From positions 1-19,507 of the forward strand of contig CAKSWU010000031.1 in NCBI GenBank assembly GCA_934513205.1: a stretch of DNA of 19,507 nucleotides. Reading direction: 5' to 3'. Below are positions 7,700-14,307 of the stretch, piece after piece. The stretch comes from an uncultured Faecalibacterium sp. GTDB lineage: Bacteria; Bacillota; Clostridia; Oscillospirales; Ruminococcaceae. Position numbers and translations under genes: made by a program. The notes beneath the pieces are model-generated. The model saw only the letters and a list, made by a program, of their open reading frames with translations, searched no databases and was not told where the DNA came from. Every line of letters starts with the position of its first letter. The first letter of the stretch is position 1.

Positions 7700-8896
7700 T
7701 TACTTCTCGATGACTTCCTTGGTGTCGCGGGCGATCATCAGCTCCTCGTCGGTAGCAATGACCAGAGTGCGCACCTTTGCGCCCCAAGCGGTGATCTCGC
7801 ACACATCGCCCACGGGGTGCTTGTTCTTCTCGGTGTCGATGCGGATGCCCAGCCAATCCATGTGGTGGCAGATCTTTGCACGGGCAATGGCATCGTGCTC
7901 GCCGATGCCGCCGGTAAAGACGATGGCGTCCACGCCGCCCATGGCTGCAATGTAGCTGCCGATGGTCTTTTTGATCTGGTAGTTCAGCATATCGGAAGCC
8001 AGCTGTGCGCGCTTGTTGCCGGCCTCGGCAGCCTCTTCCACGTCACGCTTGTCGCTGGAAACACCGGAGATGCCCAGCAGGCCGGACTTCTTGTTCAGGA
8101 TCTCGTCCAGCTCGTGGCCGGTGATGTTCAGGGTGTACTTCAGGTAGTTGACCACAGAAGGATCCAGATCGCCGCAGCGGGTGCCCATCATCAGGCCGGC
8201 CAGCGGAGTCATGCCCATGGAGGTGTCCACGACCTTGCCCTGATCCACGGCAGCAATGGAGGAGCCGTTGCCCAGATGGCAGGTGATGAGCTTCAGGCGC
8301 TCAATGGGCTCTTCCAGATACTCGGCAGCCTTGTGGGCAACGTACTTGTGGCTGGTGCCGTGGAAGCCGTAGCGGCGCACGCCGTACTTCTCGTAGTACT
8401 CGTAGGGGATGGCGTACATGTAAGCCTTCGGGGGCATGGTGCTGTGGAACGCGGTGTCGAACACAGCCACCATGGGGATGTTGCCGAACACCTTGCGTGC
8501 GGCCTCGATGCCCAGAATGCCGGCGGGGTTGTGCAGGGGAGCCAGAGGGCTCAGCTCGCGGATGGTCTCGATGACCTCGTCGGTGATCAGGCAGCTCTCC
8601 TTAAACTTCTCGCCGCCGTGGACCACGCGGTGACCGATGGCATCGATCTCGCTGACGTCGTTGATGCACTTGCCTTCGCCGGTGGTCATCTTCTTCACGA
8701 CCTCGGCAAATGCCTCGGTGTGGGTGGGGAAGATGGCGGGGGTGGTGGCCTTGTGGCCGTTTGCCTCATGGGTGATCATGCTGCTTTCCATGCCGATGCG
8801 CTCGCACAGGCCCTTGCACAGCACCTTCTCGCCGTCCATGTCGATGAGCTGATACTTCAGAGAAGAAGAACCGCAGTTAATAACCAGAACTTTCAT
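7700..8896 (-). CDS. ackA: Acetate kinase
   Basis: Acetate kinase catalyses acetate + ATP to acetyl phosphate + ADP, reversibly, in the cytoplasm. It yields ATP in fermentation or activates acetate. The 398 residues match the family. Expected active-site residues are in place within one position of the Methanosarcina enzyme numbering: N7, R90, H122, D147, H179, R240 and the E384/E385 pair. The signatures NCGSSSLKYQ, FHGTSHKYV, HLGNGSSIAA and TGGIGEHD are all present. AGGAGG (plus-strand CCTCCT 8905-8910) lies 8 nt before the ATG. No phosphotransacetylase gene is adjacent, so pta must lie elsewhere if the usual pathway operates. The divergent neighbour tmcAL also consumes acetate. Confidence 0.97.
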   Translation of the reverse strand: MKVLVINCGSSSLKYQLIDMDGEKVLCKGLCERIGMESSMITHEANGHKATTPAIFPTHTEAFAEVVKKMTTGEGKCINDVSEIDAIGHRVVHGGEKFKESCLITDEVIETIRELSPLAPLHNPAGILGIEAARKVFGNIPMVAVFDTAFHSTMPPKAYMYAIPYEYYEKYGVRRYGFHGTSHKYVAHKAAEYLEEPIERLKLITCHLGNGSSIAAVDQGKVVDTSMGMTPLAGLMMGTRCGDLDPSVVNYLKYTLNITGHELDEILNKKSGLLGISGVSSDKRDVEEAAEAGNKRAQLASDMLNYQIKKTIGSYIAAMGGVDAIVFTGGIGEHDAIARAKICHHMDWLGIRIDTEKNKHPVGDVCEITAWGAKVRTLVIATDEELMIARDTKEVIEK

Positions 8897-8970
8897 CTGT
8901 GTTGCCTCCTGTATGTTGTTGCTCTGCCCGCATTGGGACCGCGGACAGAATTTTACAGATTCCTGTATTT

Positions 8971-8999
8971 ATTATATAATAGGTAAAATGGCTTTTCAA
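8971..8999 (-). promoter_or_regulatory. ackA promoter
   Basis: Minus strand: -35 TTGAAA (8994-8999, 5 of 6), 17-bp spacer, perfect -10 TATAAT (8971-8976). The predicted start of transcription near 8964 gives a leader of about 65 nt. Confidence 0.82.
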
Positions 9000-9029
9000 G
9001 CCACAACCCGGGCAAAGCGGTAAAACTTG

Positions 9030-9048
9030 TGTACAAGGTTTTTGTACA
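9030..9048. promoter_or_regulatory. 19-bp dyad operator candidate between ackA and tmcAL
   Basis: Perfect inverted repeat TGTACAA-N5-TTGTACA. An overlapping half-site, TTGT at 9027-9030, makes a second dyad CTTGT-GT-ACAAG (9026-9037). It lies 31 bp upstream of the ackA -35 box and about 90 bp upstream of tmcAL, a position suited to a regulator of either gene. It is not a match to the Rex or CcpA consensus as I know them. Confidence 0.45.
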
Positions 9049-9135
9049 TCCTGCCCACAAATCCCGGAAATGCAGCAGGTTTTCTGTGTATCCGATATAA
9101 ATTTAACAATCTCTTGGCAAATAAAGGAGCAGCCC

Positions 9136-10341
9136 ATGAAGTTTGCAGGTATCATTGCAGAATACGACCCCTTCCACAACGGTCATGCGTGGCAGCTGGC
9201 GCAGGCGCGGGCGCTGGGGGCGCAGCATGTGGCGGTCGCCATGAGCTGCGGGCTGACCCAGCGGGGGGCGCTGCCGCTGCTTCCGGAGCCGGTGCGCACG
9301 GCGGCGGCGCTGCGCTGCGGGGCAGACCTTGTGTTTGCCCTGCCCGCCCCCTGTGCCTGCGCGGGGGCGGAGGCCTTTGCCCGGGCGGGGGTGCGCATTC
9401 TTGCCGCCGCCGGGTGCGATGCACTGGTGTTTGGAGCAGAGACACCGGACGCGGCCCTGCTGATGGAGACGGCCCGGGTGCTGTGCAGCGCGGACTACCG
9501 TGGGGCCTTGCAGCAGCAGCTGGCCTGCGGCGCCCGCAGCTTTGCCGCGGCCCGGCAGGCGGCAGTGGAGGCTGTGCGCCCGGGCACCGCGCTGGCGGCG
9601 CTGCTGGACAAGCCCAACAACAATCTGGCGGTGGAATACTGCAAGGCCATTCTGGAACAGGACGCCCCGCTGACTCCGGTGCCGCTGCCCCGGCAGGGGG
9701 CACACCATGGACAGGCGCTGACCGAAAGCGGCCACGCACAGTTTGCCAGCGCCAGCGCCCTGCGGACCCTCTGGGCAGAGGGCGGCGCGGCGGCGTTGGC
9801 ACCTTATGTGCCGGAAAAGGCACTTGAACTGTATAAACAGGCAGAATATGACGAGATGTATACAGATTTTGCGGCCATGGGCCGCTGCGAGCTGACCCTG
9901 CTGCGGGCAGCCTGTGCCGGGCCGCAGCCATTTGCGCAGGTCCGCGGGGTCTCCGAGGGGCTGGAGCACCGGCTGGAAAACGCGGTGCGCCGCTGCACCA
10001 CACTGCCGCAGCTGCTGGACGAGCTGACCACTGTGCGCTACCCCCGCGCCCGAATGCGCCGTCTTGCCATGGACGCGGCACTGGGCTTCACGGTGCAGGC
10101 GGTGCCCGCCCTGCCGCCCTATCTGCACCTGCTGGGTGCGCGGCGGGAAGCGCTTGGCTTGTTGAAGGACACGGCACTGCCGGCGTCGCATTCGCTGGCA
10201 AGGCTGGAACGGCAGGACGATGCCTGTGCCCGGATGGTGCAGGCACAGGCAAAGGCAGCGGACTTTGGCGCACTGTGCCGGAAAATGCCGGCTCCCATGG
10301 GGGAGGTATATCGTCAAAAAATTATCTTTTTGACGAATTGA
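9136..10341 (+). CDS. tmcAL: tRNA(Met) cytidine acetate ligase (YlbM family)
   Basis: TmcAL makes N4-acetylcytidine at the wobble position of elongator tRNA-Met using acetate and ATP through acetyl-adenylate. The 401 residues match the family. The nucleotidyltransferase motif HNGH is at residues 14-17, preceded by YDPF. Further family segments are GADLVFALP, KPNNNLAVEYCKAIL, FASASALR and RYPRARMRRL. AAAGGAG lies 6 nt before ATG 9136, which decides the start over an in-frame ATG 22 codons upstream. The second conserved block, usually MSGNF.QRGEPA, reads MSCGLTQRGALPL (residues 36-48), a noticeable departure. A TATAAA at 9096-9101 could be its -10 box, but no good -35 is visible. The neighbourhood with ackA is known in other clostridia. 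Confidence 0.88.
   Translation: MKFAGIIAEYDPFHNGHAWQLAQARALGAQHVAVAMSCGLTQRGALPLLPEPVRTAAALRCGADLVFALPAPCACAGAEAFARAGVRILAAAGCDALVFGAETPDAALLMETARVLCSADYRGALQQQLACGARSFAAARQAAVEAVRPGTALAALLDKPNNNLAVEYCKAILEQDAPLTPVPLPRQGAHHGQALTESGHAQFASASALRTLWAEGGAAALAPYVPEKALELYKQAEYDEMYTDFAAMGRCELTLLRAACAGPQPFAQVRGVSEGLEHRLENAVRRCTTLPQLLDELTTVRYPRARMRRLAMDAALGFTVQAVPALPPYLHLLGARREALGLLKDTALPASHSLARLERQDDACARMVQAQAKAADFGALCRKMPAPMGEVYRQKIIFLTN
10311..10336. repeat. Perfect A/T-rich inverted repeat at the end of tmcAL
   Basis: TCGTCAAAAA (10311-10320) and TTTTTGACGA (10327-10336) around a 6-nt spacer. It overlaps the last codons of tmcAL, and the TTGAC half recurs at 10338. The stem is A/T rich, so it is a poor terminator. 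It may be an operator for the next gene or chance. Confidence 0.5.
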
Positions 10342-10376
10342 CAAAAAATAATCGAAAAAAATTTATGCAGAACCCC

Positions 10377-10405
10377 TTGTAACGGGAGCGGTTGTGGTGT
10401 ATCAT
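10377..10405 (+). promoter_or_regulatory. Candidate promoter of the GltD-like gene
   Basis: -35 TTGTAA (10377-10382, 4 of 6), 17-bp spacer, -10 TATCAT (10400-10405, 5 of 6), giving a leader of about 75 nt. A perfect TTGACA at 10338-10343 overlapping the tmcAL stop is an alternative -35, but the sequence 17-18 bp beyond it (TTTATG) is a poor -10. Confidence 0.5.
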
Positions 10406-10486
10406 AAAACCAATGCAATGTTGGATACAACGAGCCCGCACGAATCAAACCGAGAGTGATCCGCATCCGCGATCAGGAGGAATTTC

Positions 10487-11803
10487 ATGGCACTTCATGT
10501 TCTGGACGAAGCTAACCGCTGCCTTGGCTGCAAAAAGCCCTTGTGTCAGCAGGGCTGCCCCATCCACACCAATATCCCGGAGGTCATCCGTCTGCTGAAG
10601 GAAAACCAGATGGACGCTGCCGGACGGATGCTGTTTGAGAACAACCCGCTGACCACCGTCTGTGCACTGGTGTGCAACCACGAGAACCAGTGCGAGGGTC
10701 ACTGCGTCCGCAATCGGATGCCCAGCCACGACCCGGTGCATTTTTCCATCATCGAGGACTACATCTCCACCACCTACGCCAACAAGATGACCGCCGGTCC
10801 CGCCCCCAAAAACGGCATGAAGGCGGCGGTGGTAGGCTCCGGCCCGGCGGGCCTGACCGTTGCGGTGCTGCTGGCACGCTGGGGCTACGATGTGACCATC
10901 TTTGACGCCCGGGACAAGATCGGCGGCGTCATGCGCTACGGCATCCCCAACTACCGCCTGCCGGACAGCGTGCTGGACGACTTCCAGTACCGTCATCTGG
11001 AGCTGAAGGGCATCAAGGTGCGCCCCAACACCACCATCGGCAAGACCATCACCATCGACGATTTGTTCCGGGACGGCTATAAGAGCGTGTTCATCGGTGC
11101 CGGTCTGTGGAAGGCCAACGCCATGCACATCAAGGGCGAAAGCCTTGGCAATGTGGCTTTTGGCATCGACTATCTGGCAAACTCCAAGGCCTTCCGTCTG
11201 GGCGAGGACATCGCGGTCATCGGCGTGGGCAACTCTGCCATGGACTGCGCCCGCACCGCCATCCGCAACGGTGCCCGCCACGTCACCTGTTATGCCCGCC
11301 GGGACGAGAGCTGCATCAGCGCCTCCGAGTACGAGGTCAGCTACGCCAAGCTGGAAGGCGTGGGCTTCCGGTTCTGCAAGGCTCCGGTGGAGATCCGCGA
11401 GGACGGTCTGATCTGCCGCGACACGGTCAAGGGTGAGGACGGCAAGTTTACGCAGGTGGAGGGCAGCGAGAAGCTGTACCCGCACACCGGCGTCATCGTG
11501 TCGGTCAGTCAGGGTTCTGAAAGCAATCTGGTCAAGACCACCACCGGCATCGAGACCAACCAGAAGGGTCTGCTGACTGTGGGTGAGGACGGCAGCACCA
11601 CCCGCGAGGGCGTGTTTGCCGGCGGCGACGCCGTCATGGGTGCCCGCACCGTGGTGGAAGCCGTGGCGGTCGCCAAAAAGGTGGCGGCAGCCATGGATGA
11701 ATATATGAAGAGCCTGCCCGCCGACACGGCGGCAGACCCCTACGCCGATATCCCGGTGTTCCGGACCCCCACCAGCGATGTGCTGGGCAAGCAGGAGATC
11801 TGA
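10487..11803 (+). CDS. GltD/NfnL-like FAD-dependent NAD(P)H oxidoreductase with N-terminal Fe-S domain
   Basis: Soluble flavoprotein of the glutamate-synthase small-subunit/NfnL family, 438 residues. The N-terminal Fe-S domain carries two four-cysteine sets: C12, C15, C20, C24 and C59, C63, C69, C73, as in dihydropyrimidine dehydrogenase-type modules. The FAD Rossmann motif VVGSGPAGLTVAVLLA starts near residue 114 and the NAD(P) motif VIGVGNSAMDCARTA near residue 244. The C-terminal FAD segment GVFAGGDAVMGARTVVEA closes the fold. AGGAGG lies 6 nt before the ATG. Family members transfer electrons between NADPH and a partner, but neither a glutamate synthase large subunit nor an NfnS-type subunit is adjacent. 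It stands alone between its promoter and terminator, so its partner is unknown. Confidence 0.85.
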   Translation: MALHVLDEANRCLGCKKPLCQQGCPIHTNIPEVIRLLKENQMDAAGRMLFENNPLTTVCALVCNHENQCEGHCVRNRMPSHDPVHFSIIEDYISTTYANKMTAGPAPKNGMKAAVVGSGPAGLTVAVLLARWGYDVTIFDARDKIGGVMRYGIPNYRLPDSVLDDFQYRHLELKGIKVRPNTTIGKTITIDDLFRDGYKSVFIGAGLWKANAMHIKGESLGNVAFGIDYLANSKAFRLGEDIAVIGVGNSAMDCARTAIRNGARHVTCYARRDESCISASEYEVSYAKLEGVGFRFCKAPVEIREDGLICRDTVKGEDGKFTQVEGSEKLYPHTGVIVSVSQGSESNLVKTTTGIETNQKGLLTVGEDGSTTREGVFAGGDAVMGARTVVEAVAVAKKVAAAMDEYMKSLPADTAADPYADIPVFRTPTSDVLGKQEI

Positions 11804-11844
11804 CCCCGGCGGACTTTTTACAATTCAGGGTCTTTGCTGATTTT

Positions 11845-11880
11845 TGCCGCTTCGTTGGTTGACGGAGCGGCATTTGTTTT
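11845..11880 (+). terminator. Terminator after the GltD-like gene
   Basis: Stem TGCCGCTTCGT (11845-11855) with ACGGAGCGGCA (11862-11872), 11 pairs including one G-T, 6-nt loop, followed by TTTGTTTT. The -35 box of the next gene lies inside it. Confidence 0.82.
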
Positions 11881-11887
11881 GTATACT
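11859..11887 (+). promoter_or_regulatory. Promoter of the DUF1538/P-II unit, overlapping the terminator
   Basis: -35 TTGACG (11859-11864, 5 of 6), 17-bp spacer, -10 TATACT (11882-11887, 5 of 6). The -35 spans the loop and 3' arm of the preceding terminator. Expected leader is about 23 nt. Confidence 0.72.
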
Positions 11888-11916
11888 GTAAATATATCTT
11901 ATACGAAAGTGTACCA

Positions 11917-13488
11917 ATGGGATACAGACGAAAGGCGGTGGACATCATTCTCAAACAATCGCTCCCCAAGCTGCGGGAAAAGCTGCTGGAGGCGCTGCAG
12001 GCAGTGCTGCCCATAGTAGCCATTGTGCTGGTGCTGTGTTTTTCCATAGCACCGGTCTCGCCCAGCATCCTGCTGTGTTTTCTGCTGGGTGCCACCATGA
12101 TCGTGGTGGGCATCATGTTTTTTACGCTGGGGGCTGAAATGAGCATGACCCCCATGGGCGAGCGGGTGGGCGCAGTCATCACCCGCAGCCGCAAGCTGCC
12201 TCTTATCCTTGTGCTGGGCTTTTTGCTGGGGTTCCTCATCACCATCTCGGAGCCGGACCTGCAGGTTCTGGCAGATCAGGTGCCCTCCATCCCCAGCAGA
12301 ACGCTGATCCTCTCGGTGGCGGCGGGCGTAGGCCTGTTTCTGGTCTTTGCCTTCCTGCGCATGCTCATCGGCGTTGCGCTGCCCAAGCTGCTGGTGCTGT
12401 TCTATGGGCTCATCTTTCTGCTGGCGGCCTTTGTGCCCAAGGAGTTCCTTGCCGTGGCGTTCGACTCCGGCGGCGTGACCACCGGCCCCATGACCGTGCC
12501 CTTTATCATGGCGCTGGGCGTGGGCGTTTCCGCCATCCGAAGCGACCGCCACGCCGCAGACGACAGCTTTGGTCTGGTGGCTATGTGCTCCATCGGCCCC
12601 ATTCTGGCGGTGCTGACGCTGGGCATCGTGTTCCGCGCGGCAGACAGCACCTACATCCCGCCCGTCCTGCCGGAGGTGGCAGACTCGGTGGAGCTGTGGC
12701 AGCTGTTCCGGAAAGGGCTGCCCACCTATCTGGGCGAGATCGCCCGCTCGCTGCTGCCCATCGTGCTGATGTTCACAGCCTTCCAGTTCATTGCCCTGCG
12801 GCTGGACCGCCGCACACTGGGCCGCATCGGTGTGGGTCTTGGCTATACCTATGTGGGTCTGGTACTTTTCCTCACGGGAGCAAACGTTGGATTTATGCCT
12901 GCCGGTAATTATCTGGGACAGATGCTTGCCGGCTGCGGGATGCCGTGGGTGATCATTCCCATCGGGATGCTCATCGGCTACTTCATCGTCAAGGCCGAGC
13001 CTGCGGTCTACGTGCTGAACAAGCAGGTGGAAGAGGTGACCGACGGTGCCATCCCGGCGCAGGCCATGGGCATGGCGCTTTCCGCAGGCGTGTCCATCTC
13101 GGTGGGGCTTGCCATGGTGCGGGTGCTCACCGGCATTTCCATCCTGTGGTTTTTGATCCCGGGCTATGTGTTCGCCATCAGCATCTCCTTTGTGGTGCCC
13201 AAGCTGTTCACCGCCATCGCATTCGACGCGGGCGGCGTGGCCTCCGGCCCCATGACCGCCACCTTCCTGCTGCCGCTGGCGCAGGGTGCCTGCGTGGCGG
13301 TGGGCGGCAACATCGTCACCGATGCCTTCGGCGTGGTGGCGATGGTCGCCATGACCCCGCTCATCACGGTGCAGCTGATGGGTCTTGTGGCACAGCTGCG
13401 CACCCGCAAGGCACGGACGGCGCAGCCCGCTGCGGTGTTTGCTACCGTGTTTGCGGATCTGCCGGATGACGCCATCATTGAGCTGTAA
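11917..13488 (+). CDS. DUF1538 membrane protein, two fused repeats
   Basis: Polytopic inner-membrane protein of 523 residues, almost wholly hydrophobic helices, made of two DUF1538 units. The duplication is visible directly: AFDSGGVTTGPMT at residue 181 and AFDAGGVASGPMT at residue 435, offset 254. After them come DSFGLVAM and DAFGVVAM, and before them TLGAEMSMTPMG and LTGANVGFMPAG. The glycine-rich acidic FD.GGV..GPMT segment is likely the functional core, perhaps a discontinuous helix in a transporter. From memory and unchecked, paired DUF1538 proteins have been reported as cation/proton antiporters in a halophile; the substrate here is unknown. The start is uncertain: ATG 11917 has only a weak GAAAG upstream, while GTG 11938 has AAAGG but too close. 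The P-II-like gene follows after 12 nt. Confidence 0.85.
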   Translation: MGYRRKAVDIILKQSLPKLREKLLEALQAVLPIVAIVLVLCFSIAPVSPSILLCFLLGATMIVVGIMFFTLGAEMSMTPMGERVGAVITRSRKLPLILVLGFLLGFLITISEPDLQVLADQVPSIPSRTLILSVAAGVGLFLVFAFLRMLIGVALPKLLVLFYGLIFLLAAFVPKEFLAVAFDSGGVTTGPMTVPFIMALGVGVSAIRSDRHAADDSFGLVAMCSIGPILAVLTLGIVFRAADSTYIPPVLPEVADSVELWQLFRKGLPTYLGEIARSLLPIVLMFTAFQFIALRLDRRTLGRIGVGLGYTYVGLVLFLTGANVGFMPAGNYLGQMLAGCGMPWVIIPIGMLIGYFIVKAEPAVYVLNKQVEEVTDGAIPAQAMGMALSAGVSISVGLAMVRVLTGISILWFLIPGYVFAISISFVVPKLFTAIAFDAGGVASGPMTATFLLPLAQGACVAVGGNIVTDAFGVVAMVAMTPLITVQLMGLVAQLRTRKARTAQPAAVFATVFADLPDDAIIEL

Positions 13489-13494
13489 AGGAGG
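13487..13494 (+). promoter_or_regulatory. Ribosome binding site deciding the GTG start of the P-II-like gene
   Basis: AAAGGAGG overlaps the stop codon of the DUF1538 gene (TAA 13486-13488) and lies 6 nt before GTG 13501. It fixes the start and suggests coupled translation. Confidence 0.8.
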
Positions 13495-13500
13495 CAGAAC

Positions 13501-14199
13501 GTGAGCAGTTTGTTTTTGATGATCACCATCACCGACCGCCGCTCTACCGATGGATTTTTGCAGCTGTACAAAAGCCACGGCGTGACGGTCAGCATGCGCA
13601 CTGTGGGTTCCGGCACGGCGGTGCAGGAGACCCTTTCCACCCTTGGGCTGGAAAAGACCGAGAAGGCGGTGCTGCTGGCTGTGGTGACCGCAGAAAGCTG
13701 GCAGAAGATCCAGAAGGACCTGCGCCGCAAAATGCAGATCGACGTGCCGGGCACCGGCATCGCGTTTATCGTGCCGCTGAGCAGCATCGGCGGCAAACGG
13801 GCACTGATGTTCCTCACCGAGCATCAGCCCCTTACATGGAAGGAGGAGAGCACCTTGAAGGATACCCGCTACGAACTGCTGCTGGTGGTGGCAAATCAGG
13901 GCTGCACCGGCCCCATCATGGACGCTGCCCGCTCTGCCGGGGCAGGCGGCGGCACCGTGATCCACGCAAAGGGCACCGGCATGGAGGGGGCAGCGCCCTT
14001 TCTGGGGATGGAGCTGGTCAACGAAAAGGAGCTGGTGCTCATCGTCAGCCGCACGCCGCAGAAAAACGCTATGATGAAGGCCATCATGGAGGGAGCCGGT
14101 CCCAAGGCGGGTGCCATCGTGTTCTCGCTGCCGGTGACGGACACAGCCGGCCTGCGCCTGATGGAGGAAGATGAGCTTCAGGCGGAAGCTGCCCTGTGA
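13501..14199 (+). CDS. Tandem P-II-like regulator paired with the DUF1538 protein
   Basis: Cytosolic protein of 232 residues with two P-II-like (ferredoxin-fold) units. Unit 1, about residues 3-98, starts LFLMITITD and ends in GTGIAFIVPLSSIGG. Unit 2, about 124-219, starts YELLLVVANQG, has GAGGGTVIHAKG at 147-158 and ends in AGAIVFSLPVTDTAGL. Unit 2 keeps the P-II pattern of a glycine-rich turn before the T-loop region and a final strand like that of GlnB. Unit 1 is degenerate and has no such turn. The canonical T-loop tyrosine context is absent from both, so uridylylation is unlikely. P-II proteins bind ATP/ADP or other metabolites and gate transporters, so by position this one probably regulates the adjacent DUF1538 membrane protein. 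Start codon GTG. Confidence 0.82.
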   Translation: MSSLFLMITITDRRSTDGFLQLYKSHGVTVSMRTVGSGTAVQETLSTLGLEKTEKAVLLAVVTAESWQKIQKDLRRKMQIDVPGTGIAFIVPLSSIGGKRALMFLTEHQPLTWKEESTLKDTRYELLLVVANQGCTGPIMDAARSAGAGGGTVIHAKGTGMEGAAPFLGMELVNEKELVLIVSRTPQKNAMMKAIMEGAGPKAGAIVFSLPVTDTAGLRLMEEDELQAEAAL

Positions 14200-14218
14200 T
14201 CCGCTGAAAAATAGGGAC

Positions 14219-14265
14219 AAAAGATCCGTGTTTATCGCTGAAGGCTTGATAAATGCGGATCTTTT
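14219..14265 (+). terminator. Terminator after the P-II-like gene
   Basis: 18-bp stem (14219-14236 with 14248-14265) including two wobble pairs, 11-nt loop, A4 at the 5' foot and T4 at the 3' foot. The long stem and short T tract leave room for a regulated or partial terminator. It also contains the -35 of the next gene. Confidence 0.75.
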
Positions 14266-14274
14266 CGCTATCAT
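14246..14274 (+). promoter_or_regulatory. yitT-family gene promoter, overlapping the terminator
   Basis: -35 TTGATA (14246-14251, 5 of 6), 17-bp spacer, -10 TATCAT (14269-14274, 5 of 6). The -35 spans the loop and 3' arm of the preceding hairpin. The leader would be about 27 nt. Confidence 0.7.
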
Positions 14275-14307
14275 AGAAGAAAGAGATTCAAGAAAAGGAT
14301 GTAAGAA

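Noticed and set aside
7468..7713. Small plus-strand open frame across the palindromic repeat
   Set aside because: It mostly translates the repeat (SPKGRAFG and ASPFGRG type strings) and has no ribosome site. Repeats of this kind commonly give spurious frames.
7817..8986. Plus-strand open frame opposite ackA
   Set aside because: Shadow of acetate kinase, which has all active-site residues on the minus strand.
9026..9048. Rex or CcpA site upstream of ackA
   Set aside because: The TGTACAA-N5-TTGTACA dyad lacks the TTAA core spacing of Rex sites and the CG core of cre sites, so no regulator is named.
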